From NCBI GenBank assembly GCA_034687125.1, contig JAQGBZ010000032.1, positions 124,001-188,000 of the forward strand: a stretch of DNA of 64,000 nucleotides, given 5' to 3'. Numbering within the stretch: position 1 is the stretch's first letter; each line of letters begins with the position of its first letter. The notes under the pieces were generated by a model. It was not told where the DNA came from and searched no databases. It worked only from the letters and a program-made list of their open reading frames with translations. The stretch is from Neelides folsomi. Taxonomy: Eukaryota > Arthropoda > Collembola > Neelipleona > Neelidae. Position numbers and translations under genes: made by a program. Of this stretch, positions 40,301-56,600 are shown in pieces.

Positions 40301-42411
40301 GTGCATTCGCTATATTCCAATATTTAATTATATCAAATCATACTTATAGCACAATAGTGACTGTGTACCATAGACCTTTGTATGTAAACATGTTAAGTAC
40401 ACACAGATAGGTTCTAGTGTATTTATAAAACGAAATCACGTCATAGTAGTTTTTATATAGAAAATATTGGTGGCACTATGCACTAGTAAGATACTTATAC
40501 TTATACAATAGTATTTGAGATGAAATTTATGAACTTAGGTAATATACTTATAATGGAATACGTAAGAATATCTTCAGCGACCAGAGAAAGTTTTGAACGT
40601 GTTTGCATTTCAGCGTCGATCGACCGCCTTTGTAAGATTGTGCAAGAAGTAGGGAATATTTTATATCCGTATTTAACGCAAGCTCGTAGGTTGCATGTGT
40701 ATTTCATTGGTGTATTACAACCCTCGGGGTTATAGATCTTCTCAACCCATTGATTCATCCCATTGTCTTTCCACCGACTGAGATTCGGATCAATTTACTC
40801 AATCTGTCAGTTTGCTCTCTCGATTGAAATCGCATCGCTACCTTCTATTTACTTTACAAATTTTCCTCTTAATGCTTACAAAAGCAAATAAATCTCCCTA
40901 TCAAACCCCTTTGTCGATTTAACTAAATTGCACTAAATGTAAGGCTTTCTATTTGAAAAATTGAAACTGCTTTTCATTTATTTAATCATTTAGGTTGGCA
41001 AACGGAAAGAAAAGGCTGGTTGGTAAGTCATTATGGGCCGAGACATCGGAAAACCTTAATTTGGAGGTTGTAGAAGGATTTCATTATCCGAAGCTCCGAA
41101 ATTCGGAATCGGGACGTGGTTTGAGTGAGAAGAAGCGGCGGGTTGAAGGGCAAGTCCTTGGTGATACTGAAAGGGTCGGAGTGGGGAATTGAATTGAAGG
41201 GAGAGAAAGAAACGTGAAATTTCGGTCTTCGGAGGGAGATTGGGAGCCTGGAGGCTTGCGGCATAGGAAGTGGATGAGCATTGTGGAATTCCATTTGGGA
41301 GTACACATAGTCTAATTGCAATAGGAGTCATGGGTCCATCTTCTTCGTACATCACCACAGCACCAGCGTGTCGTCCATTTGATTAAGAGAACTTCCTAAT
41401 GGATCTTCCTTTCACGTTTGGAAGGACGAAATGAGTCACTTGGAACTCTCCCTGTCTCTCTTCTTCTCACCCGGCGCTTCAAACCCGAAAGTCTCTTCCA
41501 CTTAGGAAATTAGAGTCTCAAGTGAGTCTTCATTCTAATCACTCTCTAATATGTTTGAACTCCTTGAACTGTAAGTGAAAACTCGACCCAACGACCCGAG
41601 CATACCAATTGCCAATTCCCCTCCTTAAAACTCAAGCGAAATGAGATTAAAAGCAAGAATTGTCTAAATTGGAACTCAATTGAATGCAAATGCATATTGC
41701 ATCTATGAAAGGATCATATTTGGAAACAGTTATAACTAAATATATAGTTTTAACAACTAATACTTTTGTAGTATGTATGTACTTATTTGAGATATATTAT
41801 TTTTTAAATTGGTATTTTATTAAATAAATATTTCAAAGGTTTTACGTATATTGTACATTTGTAGAAGAAGCTCTTATTCAAAAGCTCAATACTATAACTT
41901 AAAAGAGAACTCATTAAATATGGAAATATGGTCCTTGCAATAAAATGGCTATTGGGATTCAAAGGAGCTGATGAAAGAAAGAGATGAAAATGGCAGTGAA
42001 AGTTTGAGCTGCCTTTGCTATGCAAATTTCTAATAAAATTATTAAGACTTCATCCTCTATCATTTCTTGCATATGAATGATTGGAATGGGCGGAACTTGG
42101 GTGCATATAATAAAGAAGAAACTCCTTGGTTGTGTCCCGCCTCATTCGGATGAAACGAGGAGGCTTATGAAAATTTGAGCCCTACAAAATCAACTGTTTC
42201 GCAAGATAGGGACAATTCATGGATTTCTATTTTGAAAGAGGCTCTTTCAAAGTAGAATTGAAGGTAAATTGGAAATTCAAAAGAAAATCTAAAGATGAAT
42301 GATGCATGATCATATATTGTATTCGTAGTATAGTGTACAACATGCATTTGTAATATTAAATATTTATACAAATATATTGTATTCTATGAAATATGAAATC
42401 GTAATTTAAAA

Positions 42412-42470
42412 TTTTTTTGTACAAGATGTACAAAAATTTGTACAAAATCCTGTACAATTTTTTTACAAGA
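42412..42470. repeat. GTACAA inverted-repeat cluster
   Basis: TTTTTGTAC and GTACAAAAA face each other across five bases at 42414-42436. Two more GTACAA words with T-rich flanks follow within about 30 bases, giving several alternative small hairpins. Confidence 0.45.
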
Positions 42471-43016
42471 TGTGAATAATATAAAATACACAGGAAAAAA
42501 CGAGACTTTTAAATAAAATAACCCAACCCAAAAGAATCAAATGAAAAATTTTATTCACTGAAGCAATTTCAAATCTATTATTGAATTTTCTAATAGGAAA
42601 TGAATTATCTCAATTAAATTACATATCGGATTAAATAATATTGTAAATACACACTACATGTATATCTACTACTAATGCATAGGTATATCATAGCTTGCCA
42701 TTTAATCGTCACAACATAGGTAAGTAATTAATTTAGAAAGGGTCGAAATTAATAAAGGATGTTTTCACATATGACATATCAGTATTTACACAAACATACC
42801 TACAGTCTAATGAAAATGTACTGAAATTGATATTATATTTAGAACTTATTAGTTATTGTAATTCATATTATCTATTTTCATTATTAATCAAGAAAATTAA
42901 TGCGTAAAATATAGGTAAATCATTCAAAAAATAGAAAAAAGTGCCTAATCAATTAGAAAATCTCAAATGAGATCTTAAAGTCTTTAGTCTAATACAAATA
43001 TCCCCTTAGTGTGTCA

Positions 43017-46967
<3,951 letters not shown>

Positions 46968-48568
46968 CTGGAAGAACAAGTCAAAATAAACTAGTGTTTT
47001 CACGAATCTCTATCAACTATTTGTTTTGTACATTTATCAAAACTTGAGAATGTGTAAGTGCTATTGATGTATGTACTAATGTAATATACTTATACCTACC
47101 TACTCATTTATGTATCCGTACTACCTATACATAGTACCATATGTACGAGCCTACCTACTTACATATTATGAATCCCCTAGCAGATGTTCAGTCTCAACTA
47201 AAACTTTTTTGTATGAAATGAAATATGCTCGATGTGCTCGTTGCAATATAAACATTTTGTAATACTCGTATACTAATGTTCATGTAACTAATTTATAATA
47301 TAATAAACAATATAAAGAGTAGATAATAGACTATTATTTGAAGCTCTAAAAGACAAATTGTCATTACATTTTGTCATTGATATATATTTTGTAGAATGAA
47401 AATAAAGGATAAGAGAAATGAGGAAAGAAAACGAACAAGATTGTCAAAGTTGTTTCGTGGGTATGGAATAGTGGATGTTTTTCACAAGGGTTAATAGAAT
47501 AAGATCGATGTCGTAGGATGATTCAATCGAAAACTCATTTGTCGTCTCTTCAAGTAATCGAAAAGAAATTGACAATAAATGATACAATTTTTACACAAGA
47601 AAAAATCCCATTTAAGACGAGGAAAAGAAAGATGCGTATGAGGGCATTTATCTTACTAGAGTATATTTATGATAAAAGCCAATACTGATATAAAGATTGA
47701 TATGTAATCCTAATCTCAAACCAATGACGGTCATTATAACATTCTAATCCACTTCAAATTTTTATGAACATCGATCGAAACAAAATACAGATAGATCAAA
47801 ACTAGCATGACATTTCACACAACTTTACTGGTTGAGGATAAAAATGGGTTCAAATGACAGTCATAAAATATCTTGATGTGAGTTTGAATCTTTAACGAGA
47901 TTATAAAAATGTCCCTATGACCCAAATGACTGTCAAAATAATTTAAGTATCGAATCATAAAAGCATAAAATAATTTGAGGGATAAAACAACCACCCAGAT
48001 TTTGATTGTTTATCATAAACAAAATTCAATTGAACGTGGTTCGAAATGCAACCGCCCCTCGTTTTATTATCTCATTTACAGTCTTGCCTTTTCTTTTTAT
48101 GGAGCTGGATATTTTTTTTAAAGGTAAACCAATTCAGGTCTCCTTCTGTTCTTCAATCAAACTCACAACACCTTTAATTATCCTTTCATTGCTCCTCTAA
48201 TTATATTTATTCAGCATAGATTTATACTTTTAATTTTATGCTTCAATGCACTTCCTTAAACCCAACTTTCATTATCAATGTCGAATCTGAGGGTTCACTT
48301 TATGAAATTACACATCAATTCTTAAGCTTCTAATTTCAAATTGAGGTCATAAATTTGAATGAATGTTTACAATGTCTTGAATACATATGGGATTTAGTAA
48401 GCTGTAAGGGTGTGATTCAGAAAATATTTTAATGGTTTCTAGAAATTCAAAATATTTTTTAAATCTTATGCGTTTTATTTAAATGTTAATAGGAGAGTAC
48501 AGCAAAATTAAAACTTTATTCCTAGTAAAAGATTCTGTATTTTTGTAATATAATGATACTTAAATGTA
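46968..48568. other. AT-rich region upstream of the first visible LSD1 exon
   Basis: A good 3' splice site (TTGTTCTTCCAG) borders the LSD1 exon, so this is LSD1 intron at least at its left end. It includes an island of CTACCTA/TATACCTA words at 47066-47170 and GTCATAAA words at 47860 and 48346. No exon matching the missing LSD1 domains was seen. Confidence 0.6.
47066..47170. repeat. TACCTA-rich degenerate simple repeat
   Basis: CTACCTACTCAT, CTACCTATACAT and CTACCTACTTAC recur within about 75 bases, mixed with GTATAC-like words. This is a decayed short-period repeat. Confidence 0.45.
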
Positions 48569-48717
48569 CTGGGTGGTCCAGAGTTAACTGTGTATTTTTG
48601 ATCATGTGCAACTTTTTAATTTTTTAACAGAATTTTCTCAAAGATTATCATTATATGCTCAATGCATCATACAACTAAAATACTATATTAGTAATAATTT
48701 TAATTTGTGATTTGAGC
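48569..48717 (+). repeat. Left terminal inverted repeat of the mariner remnant
   Basis: About 149 bp, pairing with 49013-49160. Shared words include AATTTTTTAACAGAA, CATTATATGCTCAATGC and TTAATTTGTGATTT. Confidence 0.82.
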
Positions 48718-48726
48718 CTCATTTGC

Positions 48727-48990
48727 TTAAAAAATACACCATTGCAAACGAACTCCGGAATCTTTCCAAGCTCTTTTACATAAAGTTATGGGTATTTCAC
48801 TTAACTCTTGGAAAATTCTAGCTGTGAGATCTACAAGGGTTGATGGGTTTTTGTCATATACCTGGTTATTCATTACATGACCCCAAATGAAAAAAATCGA
48901 GAGGCTTATATTGTCCAAGCGTTCAGGGAAATACCCGTTGCTAAATGTAACTATAAATGAAGTTTCGAGGCTGTCGAAGATCGCTGCAAC
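48727..48990 (-). pseudogene. C-terminal transposase fragment inside the mariner remnant
   Basis: The minus-strand frame reads FSNGYFPERLD, FFIWGHVMNNQVYDKNPSTL and ITLCKRAWKDSGVRLQW. This matches the end of transposases of the kind with FPxRW...SPDLTPLDFFLWGHVKxxVY...R..C. The segment carrying the third catalytic acid (SPDLTPLD) is missing between FPERLD and FFIWG, and the chain stops early before the usual NGGH-like tail. There is no start codon or N-terminal half. It cannot encode an active enzyme. Confidence 0.7.
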
Positions 48991-49012
48991 GCTGCACTGT
49001 TTTGAAGCAAAT

Positions 49013-49160
49013 GTGGTTTAAATCACAAATTAAGATCATTATTCTACCATAGTTGTATGTTGCATTGAGCATATAATGGTAATCCTTGAGATTCTGTTAA
49101 AAAATTAAAAAATTATGTATGATCGAAAAACTCACAATCAGTTAACTCTGAACCACCCGG
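49013..49160 (-). repeat. Right terminal inverted repeat of the mariner remnant
   Basis: Reverse complement of the left repeat, with a few substitutions and small indels near the outer end (for example two extra bases after GTTAACTG). Confidence 0.82.
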
Positions 49161-51211
49161 TATTTATGTATTTAATATTTAAAAGTAGATGTAAAATGGG
49201 ATTATAATACCTGAATAACCAAAAGTTAAAGTGAAAATTAATAATTGAGAAAGAATGCACTTATGAAAATGTAAGTTTTACAACGATAGAAGAACAAAGC
49301 ATTATCGCAATATGTATTTAGCTTTCATAATGTTTTACTCACTTTACCCCAATATTTGTGTAAAACCAATTATAGCTTCTATATAGTAAATTAAATTGAG
49401 ATTCATTTTTAAAATTCTCTAGAAACGATCAAAATAAAATTATTTTGCGAATCACATCCTTATAGTCTGCTAAATCCCATATACAAAATACTATATACCT
49501 ACTTAATATGCCGCATGAAAGGTACATAATATAGGCAATCCATTAAAAATACGTTTATAAAACAAAAGTAATAAATTCACAATCATTTTTTATGCTTTGA
49601 AAAGTAAATGTTTACTCGCCCCGATTTGAACATTTATTTTATAACTTATCTATAAAACTAGCATGATGAAAAAAGAGTTAAAAGTCAACATTACATACTA
49701 TGTAATACAATTGTACTAGGTAGTTAATGGAGAGATCAGAAAGAAGCAGTTAGAAGCGAACGGGGTCAATTGATCAATGTCAAGTTTGTTGATATAATAA
49801 AAGAGGGAAGATGGAAGGAAGAATTTATTAATTGTCGATTGATTACATGTGGGTCACCTTCGTGAGGTTCGAGGAACCCATCAGTCTGATCTCTGTTCAT
49901 AATGAGGATGAGGCGAACCACCCAGGAATTAAACAATCGAGATCCTCCGTTCCTTGCCACTCAATTCATCTATTTAGCCAGCGACATATGAACGATCGAC
50001 CCATTTGGTGGAGGTGAGTCTGACAGGCTTCTAATATCTCTCTACTGGATCTCCTCAAAAAGTGGATGAAGGAGGTACGAAAAGTGCGTAGGTTCTAATG
50101 AGAAGAACCTGACAGGGAAATTATTTCCCATGAACAGGAAAAGGCGTAGAAAAATAAACAGAGGACTTTCAACATGCGACGAGGAGAAAATGTTAATGTG
50201 CGAGCACCAATCACTTGCTTTATGCTTTTCATCCACAACGCTTGTACGTGATGGTCGAATAATGCGAAATGTGTTGGAATAAACATAATTTCCACACGCA
50301 TTCCTCTTCCAAAAAATGAACGCGAAAGGTTAACAAGGGTGGGAACGGGAGAGAATTTTGGGGTTCAAGTCAGCAATTAATTCGATTATCCGTGAAGAAA
50401 AAGGAGCCCCATGAAAGTCATTATGGCCAATGGAGTTGATTTTCGGTGCGGCCTCCTCATGCAAACTGTCACTCATTTTAGAGAAAGAGAGCTAAAGGGC
50501 GAAGAACTCTTTATATTATAGGAAGTGGTAATAAGTGGGCCTAAATTCCGAGGAGAAGAGACCGGCCCATAACCATTACATTAGGAGGCTCTTGAGCTCC
50601 GCAATGACGAGCTAATCTCCATACATGCATAATAAGTGGCCCCACCGAGTTCCAATAATAATGTAAAACAGGGGATTCTCATCATGCAAATCCTCGCCGT
50701 TCCCCTTCGCTTTATTTGTTATTTTGGATCCCCGAAGGCTCTTTGAACCTCAAACTCTGTGCAAACAAGGAAGTTCCTCTCCTCCGACCCTATTGCCAAT
50801 CCAACCGATTAAATAAGATTAGCCACATTGAGAGGATGGGGAAATTAGAAGAAGAGTGAATTAGTAATTAACGTCTCATAATTTTAATTGGCGTACCGCA
50901 TTTGAATTCAAATGAACTGATGAAGAGGAGAAGGGAATACCAAAGTTTGTAGTGAATTACGGGCCAAACTCCTCTCAACAGAAGGCAATCAGGAGAAGTC
51001 CTCTCTAATTACGCTATAAACTTGACTTCCCAAGAATGGGACTCATTGACAAATTTAAAGGTGAGATGCGGAGCAGAATTAAAGGATCCTATTTACCAAT
51101 TAGTAAATTAAAGTTCTGCCAAACTTCATTTTCATTCAATCCTTTCACAAATTGTAAAGACGAGAAATATTCAAATTCCATTCATGTAAAAGTGAATAGG
51201 ACAAATAATAT

Positions 51212-51244
51212 AAAAGTGAGTTAGAAAAAAGTGAGTTAGAAAAA
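51212..51244. repeat. Two-copy tandem repeat, period 15
   Basis: AAAAGTGAGTTAGAA occurs twice in tandem, with a partial third-like copy (AAAAGTGAATAG) about 25 bases upstream. Confidence 0.6.
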
Positions 51245-53235
51245 CAGTTTTTCATTTAAGCAGAGTTTGATCATTAAAAGAGCCGACGTTAGGATGATTA
51301 AAAAGTGTAGGAGTCAATTCAAAATTGGTATTTACAATTAAAGAGGAGCCACCCATTCTCTTTTAATTGGTCTCGAGGCAGAAGGAATAAATAATAAAGA
51401 GCAGCTGGTTGCATATTGAATCATGCATTTAATTATTCATGTGACGGGAGGAGTGACAGGGAGAGCTCGTCGTTAGATCAGCATTATTTAAAAGACGGGA
51501 GCCCATTAGCCATTGTCCGTGTGGCCTCATCCAACTATTTTGGCAAGTCATAGTCGGATAATTACCATCCATGGCTCCAATGAACCCACTCAACCCGACT
51601 GTCATCTAAAAGAAATTCCCAATGAAATGTTCCCAGGACCTTTCAAAACATCCTTCATTTACCTTAGGAAATGACGCCAAGGAAAGGATGAAGTCATGGA
51701 GGATGTTCGTGAAGCACTTGTTCTTTTTCATACCATATTAAGATTCATACAATTGTGCTTTTTTTCATTAGCCACACTTGTGCAGAGTGTGTACAGTAGT
51801 AATGTGCACCTTTGCCAATATTTTAAATGTAAGTGGTGTCGGGACTAGTGAGGAAAATGATTCTGCTGACCGGTCCTTGTCCTACGACTTTGTCCATTTG
51901 CCATGAAGACTTAAGCAAACATTAATTCCGGAATGGTGAATTTAAATGATTCTCCCCGTAGGAAAAGGAGCTAATGGGGGAAGTTGTTGTATTGAGAGTA
52001 ATGGATGATTCTTCTTCTTCCCCTTTATTGTCCAGGAGCCGTGGTGAATGAGCGAACTCGCTAGCATTCTACTCAATTGGTCACATCTCTGTCCCGTCCC
52101 CATAATTCCCTCTTTGAGATGTCACCAGAATTGAGGCGACGGGGTTGACGAGCTCATCCGTCCAAATCTTCCTCAGATTCTTCTTTCCGATAAGCCGACA
52201 ATGGGACAGAACCTACGAGGATATTTGAACTCCTCTAATGAGTCTCTTCAATTTCAAAAGCTCAAATTCCTGTGGATGACAAGGGGACCATTTTGGGAAT
52301 CTTCACTTTCCTCCTCAAAAGCGATGCTCATCCTTAGATGGAATTCACAGGAAAGGTTGAACCAGAAGCTCGTAAGAACATTATATGGTAGTTAGCACAC
52401 AAATATACTATCTTTTAATACATGGCTACTTCAACTTCTCATCGTTTATTAAATCTAACCATTATTTCCCGTCGTTAGGAATTCATTGAAGAAATTCTTT
52501 TCAACCTTAACAACAATTTTCTTTCTCTCTCTTTTATACAATCTTGTGGGACATCTTCTCTCATTTTTTCCACCACAATGGGTCAAAATAAAAAGGGAAG
52601 CATTTTAAAGACAATATTCCCATTTCATATACCGTAATAAAAAAGTTAAAAACTAAAAGGACCCTTTTAGAAATGCCCTCATGAGTGGTACAATTCTTCT
52701 TATTTAGTTAGTAAATAGAAATTCGTTATTAATTTTCAAATGGGTTTTAAAGTGAAGAGTAAAAGTTGGGAAAACTGCTAATTGAAAAGTTAAATGAATT
52801 CTCGAGTTGAAAGGAATGAGAGAAACATTAAAAGACCATGAGGTGAAATTGGAGAAATGAAATGTAGAGGATGAAAGAAATGTTTTAGTATTTCGAGAAA
52901 AGTAAATAATAATTACATTAAATACACAGTGAGTTGCAAAAGGAAGGAGGCGGAGTGGGGAGGTTGATGGAGAAAAAAGTGGCTTTCCGCTCTCCATCAG
53001 CCAACTGAGGAAAGAACCTTTCGACCCGAGTCTAATTGAAATTAAACTCGGCTCAATACGGATCTTTCTCCATTCTATCTATCAGGTTCTCAAAGCCCGA
53101 GAGCATGGTTTAATTCAATTAAATTTCAAAGAAATCTCTCAAGAGAATTAAAGACCGACTACAATTCCCTTTGAAACCTCCTGTATTTCCAGAACAGACT
53201 TTCCACATGTATAATTTAACTCACTAAAATTTAAG

Positions 53236-53425
53236 TGTGAATATATAAAATGCTCAGAATAAATATTTATTTATTAATATGCATATTTGTAATATTTATC
53301 AGTTTATACATATTATAAGTATTTATAGATATTTATATACATGCCCGTATACTATATTTATAGTAGTTTATAATACATATTACTATAAGTATTGTATATA
53401 GGTATGTCATACTACACTTATACAA
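53236..53425. repeat. AT-rich island next to the heat-shock modules
   Basis: The stretch is made of words such as AATATTTATTTATTAATATG, TATTTATAGATATTTATATA and ATTACTATAAGTATTGTATA. GC is very low and no ends of a mobile element are visible. It abuts the CCAAT/HSE modules on their left. Confidence 0.4.
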
Positions 53426-53440
53426 AGGATCAAAGTGAAA

Positions 53441-53490
53441 CAATTGAACAGGTATACAGGCCAATCAGCATCTTTCGAGAACGTTCTGGC
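53441..53490 (+). promoter_or_regulatory. CCAAT box plus perfect three-unit heat shock element (copy 1)
   Basis: CCAATCAGC at 53461-53469 is followed by TTCgaGAAcgTTC at 53474-53486. That is three alternating units with exact two-base spacers, the binding site of trimeric HSF. The preceding CAATTGAACAG is shared with copy 2. Close CCAAT plus HSE is typical of animal heat-shock promoters. Confidence 0.6.
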
Positions 53491-53570
53491 CGACGGGAAG
53501 GGGTGAGTTAAGGTGTGCTGAGGGTAAGGGCTTTAAATTTTACATTGTTTGTATATGTAGGAGCAATGTG

Positions 53571-53623
53571 GAACAATTGATCAGACCAATCAGCGTTTCC
53601 AGCAGGTGCAGAACGTTCTGGAC
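53571..53623 (+). promoter_or_regulatory. CCAAT box plus heat shock element (copy 2)
   Basis: CAATTGATCAG and CCAATCAGC (53586-53594) repeat the order of copy 1 at a distance of about 125 bases. GAAcgTTCtgGA at 53611-53622 provides two full units and part of a third. About eight extra bases separate CCAAT from the HSE relative to copy 1. No coding gene follows on either strand. Confidence 0.5.
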
Positions 53624-56600
53624 CCCCTTCCCGATCCTTCATTCGTCATGTAAATGTCCTGATCAGTACACAGTTAATTGTGCTCCCGATTCTTTTTTAA
53701 TTGTAATTCGATTATCGTATAATTGTAATTTGAAGACACGTTTCGGTAATTAATGTGACATCGTTATTAAAGGAGGATTCAAGAAAAATTAAAGGACTGG
53801 CTGATTGCAGATACAGTATGTATGTAAAATTAATTATATAATTAGCTCAGAGCTAAAGCAGAAAATGTAACCCCATGTTGTAACACGCGACAAGATTCTA
53901 AATAAGAGATTTTAAAAGAGAGAAATCCTCGTTTTAACTTCTAATTAGACTAATTAGAAGGAAGGCATTTGCTAAGAGATAAGGTGAATGTCTAAAAACC
54001 CTCGCTTTGTCCTTCGAGTTTCCCTTTCTCTCGGCTCTAAATAGCTCATCTAAAAGGGAGCTATGCGATTAGGAAGATTAGATTTCCTAAATTAATTCCA
54101 CGACTATTCCTCCTGGAAAGAAGAAAACAAAGGATTAATTTCTCTTTCTCACTATTTTATTCCTCTCATAAATTACTTGGGGTGTCAAAGACCATGATTA
54201 ATGTGGTTTCATAATAAGACAAACGCACATATACACTTTCTCACTTTAAGAGAATGGAGAATCAAAGTTCAAACGGCAAAGGAACCTCAGATGATTAAAT
54301 CTGCGGTATATTTTACAAAGTGAGATTCAAACAGAGTAGGGCCTCGCCCAGAGAATTTAACCATGAAGATATATTTATTATAACGAATGTAGCAAGGAGT
54401 AGTTGTAAATAAAAGCGATTATATACTTTTATTGATGGTACGGTTGTCAATATATAAAAATGTTGAAACTATTTCGTATAGTCATTAAAGGAATTCAATT
54501 TCTAACTTTAAAGGGTTAACCATTAAGAGCATGAAATATGTGAAGAGTGATTAATGAATAGTTAACGACGAGAGAATAAAAGGTCCGGCCGCATACGGAA
54601 CTCTACACGAACATTAACCCGGAATTTCTTATCAGGTTCAGGAATGCATAAGAATAAATTGAACATATTGCCGCTTCCCCATCAAATAATTATCAAAGAA
54701 CAATCCAGGTCAGTTTACGAGAGACCCAATGTCAAGGAAGAAAAACAACGAGCCCTGACACATCATTAATTTAATTCCAATCGCCCTCAAAAACAGCCAC
54801 GAAGGATTAATTACTCTTCACATACCTCAATTACCTGTCAAACAATTTTGACCAAAGTATTGAACTTTGGAAAGAAATAGACATTTAAACGAATATGTTT
54901 TTACAATAATTTTGTTAGAATCTATTTTTGGCATTAACTACCTGTCATTCTATATATCTAAGTACGTCTACTACCATTATGGTATACCTATAATCTGTAA
55001 GTGTCATATGGAATTTTGATTATGCATACGACAGTATACCTGTAGAATTTTACATTATATAGGGAATCATTTGAGGAATTTGATAAAAATAGATTTTTAG
55101 CATTTATTCTTCCTATGTGACCAATGTAAATTTGATTCACCTTTGATTCAATAAATATCTTCTTTTGTTATTCCCTATTAATAGACCAATCAAAATATCC
55201 ATAAATCTATTTTTATAAAATTATATGCTTACGTAAACAAAACGTTCCTAATGAAATGCCCCCAATCTAATAAAAATTTATCCAATGCATTGGCGATAGA
55301 ATAACAATTTAATCCTATATTTAATATAATATTACGAATGAAATTTAATCATTTCATTAAAAAAAATACAGAGGGACGAGACAGAACATTCGGATGTAGA
55401 AATTCGGAGATGTGAAGGGAATGATGGAAAAAGATGTAAATGGAAAAGGAGTAATAAATTACACGGGAAATAATAATTCACGTGGTGGAGTGACTGGTGA
55501 GAGCGAAGAGGATGATCCATGCATGGAGCTAATAAAACAAAGGCCTAAAATGGATTAGTGTCAGTGGAAGGAATGAAAGTGTATTAGGGGAGCTGTCATG
55601 AAGCTAAGGTAATTTTGATGGATGAATAGATTATAAATTATATTAAAGGAGACCCAGGAACTTCATTCCTCCTTTTCCCAAGTTAAGTCGTCCTACCGCC
55701 GTCCGCGCTCCCACGTCATTCAAGACTTATGGTGAAAAAATCCCTTTTAATTCCGACTCCGATAGGAGAAAAAATATGAGAAGGACTTGAATTTATTCAG
55801 GGTCTTCTATTAGTATGTAAAATGATTAGAATGAGTATACCATTGAGTATGAAATAATTCCGAATGCCCAAAATATTATTTCGAAAAAATTCTTATATAA
55901 GAAAAATACGCACGCTTCTAAATATTAGGATTGAAAATATTTGAGTAATCCGACTATTGTTTAATCATAAACAATATAAATCGAAAACAAATGGTTTTTG
56001 AATTTTGAAGGGGAAAAAGCGATTGCGATTCTGACCATCTCCCCAAAAATTCGAAATCCTAACATATTGCCATATCTCCGAATGTAATGATAATGATAGA
56101 TGGTGGATCTCGTGGCTATCATACAGATGGCCTCATCTCGAACAGAAAAAACTCAAAACACGAGGCAAACAACACTTTCTTCAATAAAAATACGTGAAGA
56201 AAAAGATCATCTCGCCGTATTACTTAAAATTGACAGTTCACCTCATACATAACATTCGTAGACAATGCGTGACTCGTTATTCTTCTCATAACAAGTATTG
56301 CCCGAACAATAATAATTTTAAATGAAGCTCCTTCCAGTTCAAAAAGCAGCCAATAAATAAAATGAAAAATTATAAATATGAAGCCAAATAGACTTCATTT
56401 TTAATAAATTTTGCTCGTTCAAGTGAAAGTTTCTTGGTTCTTTCACTCGAATAAATATTATGAATGAATTATCGTTAGTTAAATTTTCTAAAGATGACAA
56501 TAAAAAGAACGCCAGAGCGATATGAATTTGAATCCCAAAATATTGCTTTAAAAGATTATATATGCCACTACGTCTTCATATTACGACTATTGCCAATTCC

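Larger units (their letters stand above)
33208..43016. other. Gene-free stretch of about 10 kb
   Basis: No domain-bearing exon was recognised. The sequence includes AT-rich islands (33240-33420, 35991-36133, 37500-37560, 40400-40510, 42300-42480, 42590-42920), a TATA/initiator pair at 37365-37397, and a small hairpin cluster at 42412-42470. Overlapping open frames at 40501-40758 and 41031-41358 lack any family signature. Confidence 0.5.
48569..49160. mobile_element. Tc1/mariner-superfamily transposon remnant, 592 bp
   Basis: The element starts CTGGGTGGTCCAGAGTTAAC and ends with the reverse complement of CCGGGTGGTTCAGAGTTAAC. It is flanked on both sides by TA (48567-48568 and 49161-49162), the target-site duplication of the IS630-Tc1-mariner superfamily. 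The terminal inverted repeats are unusually long, about 148 bp each (48569-48717 and 49013-49160), and about four fifths identical by eye. The 300-bp core holds the tail of a transposase on the minus strand. This is a non-autonomous, MITE-like deletion derivative. The divergence between its ends suggests it is not recent. Confidence 0.85.

Noticed and set aside
53841-53870. tRNA-like A-box word (TTAGCTCAGAGCTAAAGC)
   Set aside because: No matching B-box or cloverleaf arms at the right distance.
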